Assembly (NCBI GenBank): GCA_014193115.1
Contig: BJHQ01000001.1
Span: 750,465 to 814,464 of the forward strand
DNA: 64,000 nt
From: Planctomycetota bacterium
Lineage (GTDB): Bacteria; Planctomycetota; UBA11346
Reading direction: 5' to 3'
The notes under the pieces were generated by a model. It was not told the origin of the DNA. It saw only the letters and a list, made by a program, of their open reading frames with translations, and made no database searches. Shown here piece after piece: positions 8,591 through 19,700 of this stretch. The first letter of the stretch is position 1. Each line of letters begins with the position of its first letter. Both the position numbers and the translations under genes were made by a program.

Positions 8591-9738
8591 ACGAAACGCG
8601 AATCAGCGGACTGACAGCCGAGCAGCGCCCGTTCGTACTGGTCGACGATCGGCCCGAGGGCGAAGCACTCAGCGCGCGCACGCGCAGCCAGGCGCATGCG
8701 CTGGTGGCGGGATTCGTCGGCGAGCAGGTCAGCGGCCAGGGTGCCCAGACACACGTCCTTGCCCTCGGGGCAGAGGATGCCGCTGATCCCGTCCTCGACG
8801 ACTTCAGGCAGTCCGCCAGCGTGGTAGCCGAGCACCGGCACGCCGCAGGCCATCGCCTCCAGCGCTGCCAGGCCGAAGGACTCGCTCCGGCTGGGCAGCA
8901 GGAACAGGTCGCTGGCTTGCAGGATCGGCTCGGGTTTCTGCTGGCCGAGGAGGCGCAGATCATCGCGCACGCCGAGCTCGCGGGCGAGATCCTCGGCCTT
9001 GGGCAGATCGGGGCCGTCGCCGACCAGCACCAGCACCGCCGGCATCCGCTGGCGCAGCACGGCGAAGGCGCGCACGACTTCTTCAATGCGTTTCACCGGG
9101 CGGAAGTTGCTGACGTGGGTGATGACCTTGTAGCCATGCGGGGCGATGCAGCCGCGCCAGGGCTGGGCGGGATCGGGTTTGAAGCGGTCGAGATCCACTG
9201 CGTTGTGGATGACCTGGACCCGGCCATTGGTGCCGAAGTGCTCGTCGGTCTCCTTGGCCAACCAGGCGCTGGGTGCAGTCAGCACGTCCTGGCGATGGAT
9301 GGCGAACCGGGTCAGCTCATAGAAACCGCGCTCACGACCGACCAGGGTGATGTCGGTGCCATGCAGCGTGCAAGCCAGGCGGACATCGGGCAGGCGCCGT
9401 CGGCGGGCCTCGTCGCGCAGGACCTCGCGGGCCTGCCACGCCGCCGCGGCGTGGGGGATCGCATAATGGCTGTGGATGATCTCGACGCCCTGCTCCTCGA
9501 CCACGTCGATCAGCTTGTTGCACAGGTTCAGGGTGTAGGGCGGATAGCGGAACAGCGGGTAATCGCCGACCGTGACGGTGTGGAACTTGAGGTTGGGCAG
9601 CATGACATCCAGCCGGAACGGCTGGTCATAGCTGATGACGTGGACTTCGTGGGATCGTCGGGCGAGGGCGATCGCCAGTTCCGTGGCGACGGCTCCGGAA
9701 CCGCCATAGGTCGGGTAGCAGGTGATGGCGACGCGCAT
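8578..9738 (-). CDS. bshA: N-acetyl-alpha-D-glucosaminyl L-malate synthase BshA
   Basis: 386 residues, GT4 glycosyltransferase. The N-terminus (CYPTYGGSGAVATELAIALA), IIHSHYAIPHAAAAW, TLHGTDITLVG and SNFRPVKRIEEVVRAFA are hallmarks of BshA, the enzyme that joins UDP-GlcNAc to L-malate in the first step of bacillithiol synthesis. The donor-binding ESFGLAALEAMACGVPV motif is near residue 290. No bshB or bshC is in the window. Presence of BshA implies bacillithiol as the low-molecular-weight thiol. Convergent with the AraC gene. Confidence 0.9.
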   Translation of the reverse strand: MRVAITCYPTYGGSGAVATELAIALARRSHEVHVISYDQPFRLDVMLPNLKFHTVTVGDYPLFRYPPYTLNLCNKLIDVVEEQGVEIIHSHYAIPHAAAAWQAREVLRDEARRRRLPDVRLACTLHGTDITLVGRERGFYELTRFAIHRQDVLTAPSAWLAKETDEHFGTNGRVQVIHNAVDLDRFKPDPAQPWRGCIAPHGYKVITHVSNFRPVKRIEEVVRAFAVLRQRMPAVLVLVGDGPDLPKAEDLARELGVRDDLRLLGQQKPEPILQASDLFLLPSRSESFGLAALEAMACGVPVLGYHAGGLPEVVEDGISGILCPEGKDVCLGTLAADLLADESRHQRMRLAARARAECFALGPIVDQYERALLGCQSADSRFVHQG

Positions 9739-9801
9739 GGTGCTGGTCTTGCTGCCGGCCGGCGGAGCGGAAGCCGGAAAGCGTGCAACCCTCGTGATCG
9801 C

Positions 9802-10617
9802 TTATTTTGCTGCTTCCAAGGTCGGTGCGATGCGCATGCCGGCTTCGGGGGTCAGCGTTCGCTGCCAGGATTTTCCGCCGCGTTCGATGCGGATGGTCAC
9901 CGGCCGAGGCGCCAGGCGCAGCGAGCACGGCGTGGTGGCCTTGAAGGCGCCGTCAACCAGCACGTCGGCACCGGTCGGATCGCTGGCCAGGTCGATGGCG
10001 ACCAGGTCGGCGGGCACCTCCTTGGGTCCTTGGCGGGCGCAGTATCCGGCGAGATCGTCGGCCAGCGAACGCAGGGCGGCACGGGCAGCGGCCCGGGACG
10101 GACGGGAATCGGGGCTGATGAACTTGGGTGAGGTCTCCGGCAGCGCCTCGCCGCTGGCGGCGCTGCGGTAGCGCTCTCCTCCGGCGGCATCGCGGACCAC
10201 CAGGCTGGCCCGGGCGACCCAGCCTTTGCTGCCCTGGTCCTGCACCGAATCGATCTTGGCCAGGGCGATCAGGTCAGGGTGTCCGTTGATGGCCACGCCG
10301 CTGGCGGTCCACGCCGCATCGTCGCCGGCCGGCAGCGTGGCGCTCCACCGCGCGATCCAATCGCTCTGGGTCGGCGGCAGCCCGGCGCGCAGCGCGAACC
10401 GGTCGGCCATCTCAGAGGCCCACCGGGTGCGGGCATCGGCGTGAGCGGAAAGATCAGCATCCGGCGAGCCGGGCTCAGTGACCTGGAACGGACCGAGGCC
10501 AGCCGGCGCGATCACCACCACCGGCTTGCCCTGGGCTTCGCCGGTCCATTGGCGGGTGTCCTGGTCGAGGCATCCAGAGAGCACCAAGGTGACGGAAAGC
10601 AGCAGAAGCAGACGCAT
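9802..10617 (-). CDS. Lipoprotein with C-terminal PEGA domain
   Basis: 271 residues from ATG 10617. N-terminal signal MRLLLLLSVTLVLSGC has a good lipobox (LSGC, Cys16). The middle is unrecognised. The last ~70 residues (LASDPTGADVLVDGAFKATT, then RPVTIRIERGGKSWQ) match the PEGA domain, a small beta-rich module of cell-surface and kinase-linked proteins. Upstream and divergent is the ECF sigma factor gene, 229 nt away. Function unknown; probably anchored in an envelope membrane. Confidence 0.75.
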   Translation of the reverse strand: MRLLLLLSVTLVLSGCLDQDTRQWTGEAQGKPVVVIAPAGLGPFQVTEPGSPDADLSAHADARTRWASEMADRFALRAGLPPTQSDWIARWSATLPAGDDAAWTASGVAINGHPDLIALAKIDSVQDQGSKGWVARASLVVRDAAGGERYRSAASGEALPETSPKFISPDSRPSRAAARAALRSLADDLAGYCARQGPKEVPADLVAIDLASDPTGADVLVDGAFKATTPCSLRLAPRPVTIRIERGGKSWQRTLTPEAGMRIAPTLEAAK

Positions 10618-10846
10618 GGCCGAGCGTACCACTGCGATCGGGCGTCCCAACCCTGCACCCGGGCAGCAGCCAGCGCTGAAACGAACAAGCGCTGGCGCAG
10701 CTTGCCGAGCGGACCTGACAAGTATCGCCAGGCCGTCGCGGAGCGTTCTTCAAGGCCTGCCCCAACACGTCCGGTCGAACCGCGTAACCGCCGTCAGCAT
10801 GCTCGCCTCCTTGCCATTTGCAGTGCCGTGCGGCACCCTGCATACC

Positions 10847-11428
10847 ATGGCCGAGCAGGGCATCGCGGTGCTGGCTGCGCCTGACCTGCCCGACCCGGCC
10901 GGTGAGCGGCTGCGCCGTTTCCAGGCCGGCGATCACCAAGCCTTCGCCGAGCTGGTCGCCGAGCACCAGGCCCTGGCCCTGGCCGTCGCCAACCGCATCA
11001 CCGCCGATCGCGACGCGGCGGCTGATGTGGTCCAGGAGGCCTTCCTCCGTCTGGTTCGCCACGCCGGCGACTATCGCCCCGACCGGCCGTTCCGGCCGTG
11101 GTTCCTGCACATCGTCCGCAACCTGGCGATCGACTGCCTGCGGCGGCGGCGGCCCTTGGCCGCGGTCGAGCATCTTGCCGAGGCCACTGCCCCGGTCGTG
11201 GCCGATGCCACCGAACGCAGCGAGCTGCGCGTGCGGGTGGCGGCGATCCTCAGCGAACTGCCTGATAAATACCGCACCATCTTGATCATGCGCGAGCTCG
11301 AAGGCATCCCCGCCGAGGACATCGCCGAGCAGATCGGGGTCGATTACGGCACCACCCGCTGGCGGCTGCATCAGGCCCGACGGCTCTTCCGTGACCGCTG
11401 GATCGCCCGTCATGGCGACTGGCCGTAA
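10847..11428 (+). CDS. ECF-type RNA polymerase sigma factor
   Basis: 193 residues. Region 2 is clear (DHQAFAELVAEHQALALAVA, DAAADVVQEAFLRLVRHAGD, PFRPWFLHIVRNLAIDCLRR) and region 4 carries the helix-turn-helix (LSELPDKYRTILIMRELEG, then AEDIAEQIGVDYGTTRWRLH). Region 3 is absent, as in the ECF group. It directs polymerase to a small stress or envelope regulon. ATG 10847 is preferred because region 2 follows directly; ATG 10799 is in frame and would add 16 residues. The anti-sigma-like gene follows after 4 nt, the usual arrangement for a membrane-controlled sigma. Confidence 0.92.
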   Translation: MAEQGIAVLAAPDLPDPAGERLRRFQAGDHQAFAELVAEHQALALAVANRITADRDAAADVVQEAFLRLVRHAGDYRPDRPFRPWFLHIVRNLAIDCLRRRRPLAAVEHLAEATAPVVADATERSELRVRVAAILSELPDKYRTILIMRELEGIPAEDIAEQIGVDYGTTRWRLHQARRLFRDRWIARHGDWP

Positions 11429-11432
11429 TCCC

Positions 11433-12221
11433 ATGGAGCAGACCATCGATCTGAAACTTGCCGCCGGCGAGGCGACTGCTGGCGAACTCGCCAGCGAGCA
11501 GCAGGCCGAATTCGAACGGCTGCGGCGCACCGATCCGGCACTCGACCGCGAGGCCGCTGGCTGGGAATCCATGCGCCAACGACTGGGCGGTCAGACCTCG
11601 CCGGAGCCGGCGATCTGCGATCCGCGCCTGGCCGAGCGGGTCTTGCGCCGGGCCGCCTTCACGGTGTTGCCGGGCAGCGGTGCGAGCGGCCGGTTCGGCA
11701 CGTCATCTCGGTTGGCCTTGGCCGCGACCCTCGGCCTGGCGGTCGGTGCTGCCGGCGCGGTCATTTTCGGCGCCCTGACCGTTCCGCTGCCCGATGCCCA
11801 GGTGTTCGCCGAAAGCGGCGCGCCCCAGGCCGATCTGATCCATCTGCCGCGGACCTGGGCCAAGACCGTAGTCTACCGTCCCGAGGTCAAACCGGCGAAC
11901 CAGACGGCACGTCACTCTGCCGCCAAGCCCTGGCTCGGATTATGGATCAGTCCGGTGGTGCTGCCTGCGGGAAGCGGCCTGGGTTTCTCCACCGCTGACC
12001 TGGTCCAACGGGTGGCCGAAGGCTCTCCCGCAGCCCAGTCTGGCATCATCCCCGGAGATTTACTGCTCAGCGTCGATGGCTGCGGCATGCAATCGTCGCT
12101 CTGCCTGGCCCACGCCCTGGTCGCCAAACGCCCAGGACAGACCGTTGAGATCCTGCGGTGGTCCAAAGCGACGGGGAAAACCGATACCTTGACGGTCCGG
12201 CTGGCCGGATTGGTGGAGTGA
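11433..12221 (+). CDS. Membrane anti-sigma-like protein with extracytoplasmic PDZ domain
   Basis: 262 residues. An N-terminal cytoplasmic part of ~90 residues is helical and charged (KLAAGEATAGELASEQQAEF...) like anti-sigma factors, but lacks the HxxxCxxC zinc motif. One membrane helix follows at about 93-117 (LALAATLGLAVGAAGAVIFG). The C-terminal ~75 residues look like a PDZ domain (VAEGSPAAQSGIIPGDLLLS, then PGQTVEILRW). It starts 4 nt after the sigma gene. Inference: it holds the sigma factor at the membrane and the PDZ part senses peptides or partner proteins outside. An anti-sigma/PDZ fusion is not a standard architecture that I know. No catalytic Ser protease domain is present. Confidence 0.7.
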   Translation: MEQTIDLKLAAGEATAGELASEQQAEFERLRRTDPALDREAAGWESMRQRLGGQTSPEPAICDPRLAERVLRRAAFTVLPGSGASGRFGTSSRLALAATLGLAVGAAGAVIFGALTVPLPDAQVFAESGAPQADLIHLPRTWAKTVVYRPEVKPANQTARHSAAKPWLGLWISPVVLPAGSGLGFSTADLVQRVAEGSPAAQSGIIPGDLLLSVDGCGMQSSLCLAHALVAKRPGQTVEILRWSKATGKTDTLTVRLAGLVE

Positions 12222-12237
12222 CCAGCCGATCCGCAGG

Positions 12238-12885
12238 CTATTCCAGGGTCGGCGGCGCGTCGTCGATCCGCCAGCTGATACCCAGGCCGACGAACAACCC
12301 GCTGCGTTCGAGATCGATGTTGACACCAGCGCCGTCCAGGGCGTAGCTCGTCTTAAGCCAGCCGGCGGACAGCCCGACGTTCAGGCCGCGTGCCACCTGC
12401 CAACTGGCGCCCAGCCGGGCGTCATAACCCAAGAAGGAGCCAGCCGCGCTTTGCGCAGGGGCCGATGCCGTGCCCGGCAGATCGAGATTCGCCCGTCCGT
12501 ACGTCGCCCCGAGTTCGCCCAGGATCTGCCAGCGGTCGGATACCGCCCACCCGCCACCGAGGGCGCCGCGCAGGCCATAGGCCGCCATGCCTCCGCCTCC
12601 GGAATAGGTGAAGCCATCGGCCACCAGATCGGCCCCGGCCAGCGCCCCGAAGCTCGACCCCGGCATGGACCACGACCAGCGGGTGCCGACCCGCAGCCCG
12701 GTTCCGGACTTGAAGCCATCATCGCCGCTGGTCGATGCCGAGCTGCCGGAAAGCTCGTAGCTGAACGACGTCGGCAGGGCGACCAGCTCGACCTGGGCAT
12801 CGCGGACGACGAATTCAGCGGCGCCGACGCAGCCGACGGCGAGCAGGGCGGAGAGGGCGCGCATAGCCGGAATGTTCGCCTCCAT
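12238..12885 (-). CDS. Small outer-membrane beta-barrel protein
   Basis: 215 residues from ATG 12885, or 208 from ATG 12864. Short signal peptide (MRALSALLAVGCVGA) followed by alternating strands rich in Gly and aromatics: GLRVGTRWSWSMPG, AAYGLRGALGGGWAVSDRW, ILGELGATYGRANLDL, GYDARLGASWQVARGLNVGL, and a terminal strand GLFVGLGISWRID. This pattern fits an 8- to 10-stranded barrel of the OmpA/OmpW-like size class. ATG 12885 overlaps the stop of the upstream FGE-like lipoprotein gene (TGATG), so it is the last gene of the 20.8 kb operon. Confidence 0.72.
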   Translation of the reverse strand: MEANIPAMRALSALLAVGCVGAAEFVVRDAQVELVALPTSFSYELSGSSASTSGDDGFKSGTGLRVGTRWSWSMPGSSFGALAGADLVADGFTYSGGGGMAAYGLRGALGGGWAVSDRWQILGELGATYGRANLDLPGTASAPAQSAAGSFLGYDARLGASWQVARGLNVGLSAGWLKTSYALDGAGVNIDLERSGLFVGLGISWRIDDAPPTLE

Positions 12886-13724
12886 CAGAGCCGCGCCAGC
12901 AGACGCACCCCGACCAGGGCGTGGGCGGTATCGCCACGCAGGTCGGCGGCCTCGAGGTTGAAGGACACCTGGCGTGCTCCGGCGCTGACCGAATCGTGCC
13001 ATGATCCGCCGCGCAGGGCGGTGCAGCCATCGACCCATTCCCAGACATTCCCATGCAGGTCGGACAGGCCCAAGGCGTTGGCCTTGCGCCCGCCGACCGC
13101 GCGCGGACCGGGTACGCCGTCCAGGACTTCCCAGGTCACCGCCCACTGGGCCAGCGTGGTGCGGTCGGTGGCGGAACCCCAGCAATAGGTGGCCGATGCA
13201 TCCGGTGCGCAGGCGAAGCTCCACTGCGCGCCAGAAGGAACGCCCAGTTTGATCTTCCCGCGGAGGTTCCATGCCGCCAGGGCGTTGTTCACCGAATCCG
13301 CTGATAAGGCGAAGGCCGGACGGTCACTACCGATTGCGGCTGTCCCGACCACCGCGCTGGGTACGGTCGACCACGGTGCGGTACCGGCCAGCCGGGTCCA
13401 TTGGGCCTGGGTCAGTTCGAAAATACCCAGGAAATAATCGGTCCCATTGCCGGTGATCCGGCGCAGCACCAGTTTCTGGTCGCGGAAAGCGGGATCGCTG
13501 AATGTGATCATCTCGGCCCTCGGTTCGGGAACGCCGGTAGCGAGATCGAGCACCAGCCACGGCGCAGTCAGCAGGCCGATGCTGCCCTCGCCAGGAGAGC
13601 CGATCTGCCCGGTGCTGGATCCGCCATCCGAGCTGATGCCGACATCGACCCCACCGCTGCATCCAGAGGATTGGAAGGCGGCAGCCGCGGCCACAGCAAT
13701 GACAACCACAGGTGAAAAACGCAT
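12885..13724 (-). CDS. Lipoprotein with SUMF1/FGE-like domain
   Basis: 279 residues. Lipoprotein signal with SSGC lipobox (Cys near 22) and a Gly/Ser-rich linker, then a formylglycine-generating-enzyme fold from about residue 55: FELTQAQWTRLAGTAPWS, VPSGAQWSFACAPDA, the hallmark DLHGNVWEWVDG, LRGGSWHDS and a terminal VGVRLLARL. The catalytic Cys pair of true FGE should lie after GGSW; here the segment is HDSVSAGARQV with no Cys, so sulfatase activation is unlikely. Such domains often serve as binding modules. It starts 5 nt after the giant gene and shares the fold with the kinase C-terminus in the same operon. Confidence 0.82.
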   Translation of the reverse strand: MRFSPVVVIAVAAAAAFQSSGCSGGVDVGISSDGGSSTGQIGSPGEGSIGLLTAPWLVLDLATGVPEPRAEMITFSDPAFRDQKLVLRRITGNGTDYFLGIFELTQAQWTRLAGTAPWSTVPSAVVGTAAIGSDRPAFALSADSVNNALAAWNLRGKIKLGVPSGAQWSFACAPDASATYCWGSATDRTTLAQWAVTWEVLDGVPGPRAVGGRKANALGLSDLHGNVWEWVDGCTALRGGSWHDSVSAGARQVSFNLEAADLRGDTAHALVGVRLLARL

Positions 13725-13729
13725 GGCGT

Positions 13730-16700
13730 TCAGCCCTTTCCAGAGGCGGCGGCGTTGACGAGCAGGAGAACCGGTTGGACTGCGGCAGCGCCGGATTTCG
13801 GATGGGCGACGAGGATGCTGAAGACATGGTAGCCACCCACCGGCATCGGCACGGCCTGCCAGTTCACCGCCCCGGTCGCCGGGTTGAACACTGGCGGTTC
13901 GACCACGCCTTCGAGCCCGACCAGGGTGAACGTGAGCTCGGTCGCTGGCGCACCGGTGACGACCGGCACATAGACCAAGGGAGCGCCGCTGTCCACGCGC
14001 AGCGGCGGCAGCGAGGTGAACACCAGGTTCGCTTCACCCGGTGGCGGCTCGCCCGGCGGAGTGATGTGGACCGGCACCGGCACCCGCACCGTGAGTCCCC
14101 CAGCATCGGTTGCGGTGACGGTGAAGCTGTCGTTGCCGGCGGCTGCCGCGAAGGCCGAGTAGGTGAACTGCCCGGTGGTCGGATCCAGGGTGACCAGTCC
14201 CTGGGTCGGCAGGTCGGTGGTTGGCTGGGCGATGGAGAACGGCGCGGAGGCCAGCGAGCCTTCCGGATCGGTCACGATGACTTGTCCACTCACGCTCAGC
14301 AAAGGAACCACCAGCAAGGCGCCGCGCGGCAGCGCTGCCGGCGCATCGTTCACCGGCACCACCGTCACGGCTTTCGTCGCGGGGCTGCTCGTCCCATTGT
14401 CGCCATCGCTGAGGGTGACCGTGATTTGGCGGTCGCCCGCGGTCGGGTTGTCCCCGGCATGGCTGAACTGGAGATTGCCCAGCAACGCCTGGGTACGCAC
14501 CGGGGTCGCATTCTCGTTCAGCTGCACCACGAGGTCCTTCCCGATGCCGTCGCTGGCGATGGTGCCGATCGGCAACGGGTCGATCCCGGCACCTTGACCG
14601 AAATTGATGGTCAGGCTCTGGACCGATATCTGGCCAAAATCCGTCCCCTGGTTGCGGATGTCCAGGATGTCCCCGGCGGCATCTCCGGCGCCGCCTCCGC
14701 TGCGCCGCACGGTGAGCAGACCGCCTGAGAAATCGGTGCTGTCGGAATCCGTAACCTGCGCTCCCGCATCGACCAGCACCGGCTGGGAGTTCTCGATGAA
14801 GGTCTGGACCTCTCCACCCAGCGTGACCACCGGCGGCTGCTGGCCGAGGTTGATGTGGATTCCGAGCACCGCTGGCGGGCTCTCACCGCCTGCGCCATCC
14901 TTCACGGTGATGGCGAAGCCATCGGAACTGCCCAGGTTGTTATCATGTTCGTAGAGAACCAGACCGGCGACGAGCTGGGCCTGGGTGAAGGTGTCACCTT
15001 TGGCAATCTGGGTCCCGGTGGCCGCTCCTGCCGAAGGCAGAAGCAGGAGCTTGCCCTGGCTGGGCAGGAGAATGACGGTGAAAATGAGCGCCATGGGCGG
15101 GGTCTCAACATCGGTGGCGGCGAGGAAACCGTTCACCGGGTCCCCATCCGGCGCCGGCAACCGCGACGTGATGACCTGTCGTGCGCCACGGTTGACCTCG
15201 ACATCGGCGGCGAGCAGCGAAATGGTCGGCAAATCATTGACTGCGACGACCGAGATGGCCAGGTCGGCGGTGGCGGCAAGGGATCCATCGCTGATCCGGA
15301 TCTGCAACGTCCTCGACCCTTCGGTCGGATTCCGTCCGCTGTGGAGCCAGGTCAACGAGCGCAGGACCTGCTGGAAATCGGCCACAGGGGAAGGCCCACC
15401 GGTCAACGTGATGGTTCCGTCCAGCGCCGTCGTCATGCTCAGCGAAGTGCCGGTGATCGACACCGCAACCACCTCAAGATCGCCATCCGGGCGGCTGAGC
15501 GGGGTGATGGTCATCGAACTCAACTCCAGATGGTCGGGATCACCGACCACCGCGCCGACCAGAGGCGCGATCGCAGAAGAGCCCTCGACGTAGGTCGCGG
15601 TCGCAACCTGGAGGTTCACCGTCGGTGGATCGTTGACCGGGATCAGCGTGACCGTCGCCACGGCGGGCGATGAAGCCTGGCCGGCAGCCTCCGCCACGAC
15701 CTGGATGCTTCTGGTGCCGCTGCTAGGCGCTTCACCGGTGTACCGGTACGTCAGCGACCTCAGGATGACGCTATATTCCAGCGCGGTCGCCGAACCATCG
15801 ATGGTCAGTTCGCCATTGGCCTGATTGAAGCTGGCGGTTACGCCTGACGGCAGGGTTGCAGGGTCGATCGCGAGGATTTCTGATCCGATCTGCCCGGCCA
15901 GGATGGCGGCGCGCAGCCGAACGATCAGCACAGAATCGGGATCGCTGATCAGCGCCGTGCCAGCGGCGATGGCCAGCGGACCGCTTCCTTCGGTGAAGTC
16001 GCCGGCGGCGAATCCGCTCCCTGCGCTGGAGGAATCGAGATCGACCAGGGGCGCATCCGGCACCGCCGTGACGGTCAGCGAGCATGTCGCGGCCGCAGAA
16101 AGGTTCAGCCCATCGTTCACCCGGACCTGGATGGAGCGCAGCCCTTCAGGCGGATTCTCGCTGCTGTTCGCGTAGGTCAGGGTGCGCAGCACCGCCTGGT
16201 AGTTGGCGGTGGTGTCGGTGCCGCTCAAGGCCAGCACCAGGCTGGCCTGGGTCCAGGTGGCGGTGATCGACGTACCGGTGGTATCCACCGCCAGCACCGC
16301 GGTGGTCGATCCGTTGTCAGGCCCGGAAGCGATGGAGATGGTCGCCGCAGCAGCCTGGGTCGTGTCTGCATCGATGAGGGTGGCGGTCGGGGCCAACGGC
16401 ACAGGCAGATCGTTCTCGGTGAACCCGGCCACCGATCCGGTGCCCGCGGCCAGCGAGTCGAGATCCACCACCGGCGGGTCATTGACCGCACTCACGTCGA
16501 TGCTGATCGCAGCGGTCGCAACGGCGCCTTGGGGATCCTGGATGGAAACGGTCAACGTCCGGTTCCCGGTGGTCGGCGCATCGCTGGTGTCGATCCAGGT
16601 CAACGTACGCAGGACGTCCTGGAACGCAGCGATCGGCAGCGTTCCGGAGGTTGGCGACAGGGTCAATTTTCCGGAGACCGCATCGACCGTCGCGTCGAGC

Positions 16701-19700
16701 CCGCTGGTTCCCAAGGACACCGCAAGCTGCTCAAAGGATCCATCTGGGCGGCTGGCAGGAGTGACTTCCACCCGCGACAGATCGGTGTTGTCCAGATCCC
16801 CGAGCACCGCCAGGTTGGCCAGGGCCACCGGCGCTTGGCCTTCGGCGTAGGTCGCGCTTGTCCCGGTCCCGGCCCCGGCCCCGTTCAGGTCAACCGTTGG
16901 CGGGTCGTTGATCGGAGCCATGTCCACCGTCGCCGTGGCCGGCCCGGAGCTCTGGCCTCCGCTCAGGACAATGATGCGGATCTTGCGGCCGACGGCCGAT
17001 GGAGCCTCGCCGCTGTGGCGATAGCGCAGGCCGCGGAGCACTGCCTGGTATTCCGCTACCGTCGCCGTCCCGGTGACCGTCAGCTCACCGATGATCGGAT
17101 TGAAATTCACAAGCATGGCGCCGACGATGGTCGAATGATCAGCCTCGATGAATTCCTGATTCGGCTGGGCCAGGTTGGTGATTGTCGCACGCAGTTCAGT
17201 GATCGACGGGTGGTCGAGATCGACGATCGTCGCTGCTGGATCGGCCAGGAGCAGGCTGGCTCCGTTTTCAGTGAACGTCCCGGAAGCGATGTCGATTCCG
17301 GATGCGCCAGCGTTGAGGTCGACCACGGGCAGATCGGGGACAGCGGTCACCGTCAGGGAGCAGACCGCCACGTTGGACGGCGACTGGCCATCGTCCACTT
17401 GGACCTGGATGGAGCGAACGCCGCCGGGCGGATTTTCACTCGTATTAGCGTAGGTCAGGGTGCGCAGCACCGCCTGGTAGTTCGCCACCGTGTCGGCGCC
17501 GCTCAGCGCCAGACTCAGGGTGGCCTGGGTCCATACGGCGGTGATCGCGGTGCCGGCGGTGTTCACCGCCAGGAGCGCGGTATTCGAACCGTCCTCCGGT
17601 CCGGTGGCGATGGTGACCTGAGCAGCAGACAACTGCGCGTTGTCCACATCGACGATCGTGGCGGTCGGGGCCAGCGGCACAGGCGGATCGTTCTCGGTGA
17701 AGCCGGCCACCGACCCGCTGCCAGTTGTGATCGGATTGAGATCCACCACAGCTGGATCATTGAACTTCGTCACGGTGATCACGCATTGCGCCGTGCCGGT
17801 GCTGCCTTGTGGATCTTCGACCTGCACCGCGCAGGTCCGGCCACCAATCGTCGGGTCCTGCAAGGTGTTCTGATAGGTCAAGGTCCTCAGGACTTGCTCA
17901 AAGGCAGTTCGAGCCGCGCTTGGTCCCGAACTCGGCGCCAGGTTGAGGACGCCGTTGACGTCAAAAGTCGCTGACAATCCGCTGCTGCCCACCGTGACGG
18001 CGATCACTTCGGCCGAGCCATCAGGCCGGGTCACCGGGGTGACGGTGATCCGGGCGAGCTGGCTGTGATCCGGATCGCTCAGCGTGGCGGTGGGGCAGAG
18101 TGGCACCGGAGCCTGGTCCTCCGCGGCCGAGGCGGTGGCGTTCGAACCGGCGGCGGCACCATTCAAATCGACCCGCGGGGGGTCGTTCACAGCTGACAAC
18201 GTCACCGTCGCCAGGGCCGGAGCCGACGATTGGCCGCCGGCATCGACGATGAACCGGATCGACCGGGTCGAGCCGGTCGGGGCTTCGCCGGAATGGACGT
18301 AAGTCAATCCGCGCAGCGCCGTTGTATAAGCTGCGGCAGAGGCTGATCCCGAGATCGTCAGCTCGCCTATGGTCGCATTGAAGCTCTGGCTCATCCCGGC
18401 CGCCAGACTCCCCGTTGCCACCACGATCTGCTCTTCGCCAGACTGGACCTGATCGAGGATGGTGACCCGCAATTGGCTGATCTGGGCGTCGTCCACATCG
18501 CTGATCGAAGCCGCTGCGCCGGCGAGGATCACTCCGGCGCCACCCTCGGTGAAGGACCCCGAGATTTGGTCGATCCCTGCCGAAGGCCCATTGAGATCGA
18601 CCACTGGTGCATCGTCCACGGCGGTCACGGTCATCAGCGAGATGATCCCGGCCGGCGAAGGGGCGATGCCATCGTTAACCAGCACTTCGATCTGGCGGAG
18701 CCCGATCGCAGGCGCCTCGCTCTCATTGCGATAGGTCAGGGAGCGCAGGACCTGCTGGTAGTTCGCGATGGTGTCACCACCGGTCAAGGACAGAGACATG
18801 GTGGCCGCTGTCCAGTTCGCGGTGATCAGGGTTCCGGTCGTGGCTGCCGAGAGGATTTCGAAGGCGCCGCTATCGACTCCGCCGTTGATGATGGTCGCGG
18901 TCGCTCCGGCGAGCTGGGCGTTGTCTGCATCGTCTACAACCAAGGCGTTGGCCGCCACCAGCGGGCTGGGGGCGTCGCCCTCGCTGAAGGTCCCTGCATA
19001 TCCCGCGCCAGCTCCTGGGCCGTTCAAGTCGAGCGATGGCGGGTTGTTGACCGGGACCACGGTGATGGTGGACGAAACCATCGCGCTGGTCGCGTTGACG
19101 GAGCCGCCATCATCCGCCACCACCTGCACGGTGCGATCGGTGGTCGTCGGGGCAGACGACGGGTTGGTGTAACGCAGTGACCTCAGGACGAGTTGGAAAT
19201 CGGCAAGCGGTTGGTCCGATGGACCCGCAATGGTCAAGAGACCACTGCTGCCCACGACCGACCAGGTTGCAGTCAGGGCCGTGCCGGCGGTATTGACCGT
19301 CAACTGTTCGCCGCTGTCGAGCAGATTGACCAAGGTGGCATTCACCTCGGACAGGGTCGGGGAGTCCTGGTCGGCGATCGTCAGGCCCGGATCAACGACC
19401 AGGACCGGTCCACCGCCTTCGGTGAACGCGGCGGTGGCGCCGCCTCCAGCGGCGGGACCGTTGAGGTCGACCACCGGCGGGTCGTTCACCGCCACGACGG
19501 TCACGGTGAAGGAGATGGTGGTGACATCCGATCCTCCAAGCGCGGTCCCTCCATCATCCTGGACGCGGACCGAGATGGTCGCTTGACCTGACGCGCCGGC
19601 GATCGGGCTGATCGTCAGGTCGCAGCTGATCTCAGGCGTTGTCCCGACTTGGGCGCCCACCGCCGGGTTGGGAATGAGGGCCGGATTGTCAGAGGTCGAG

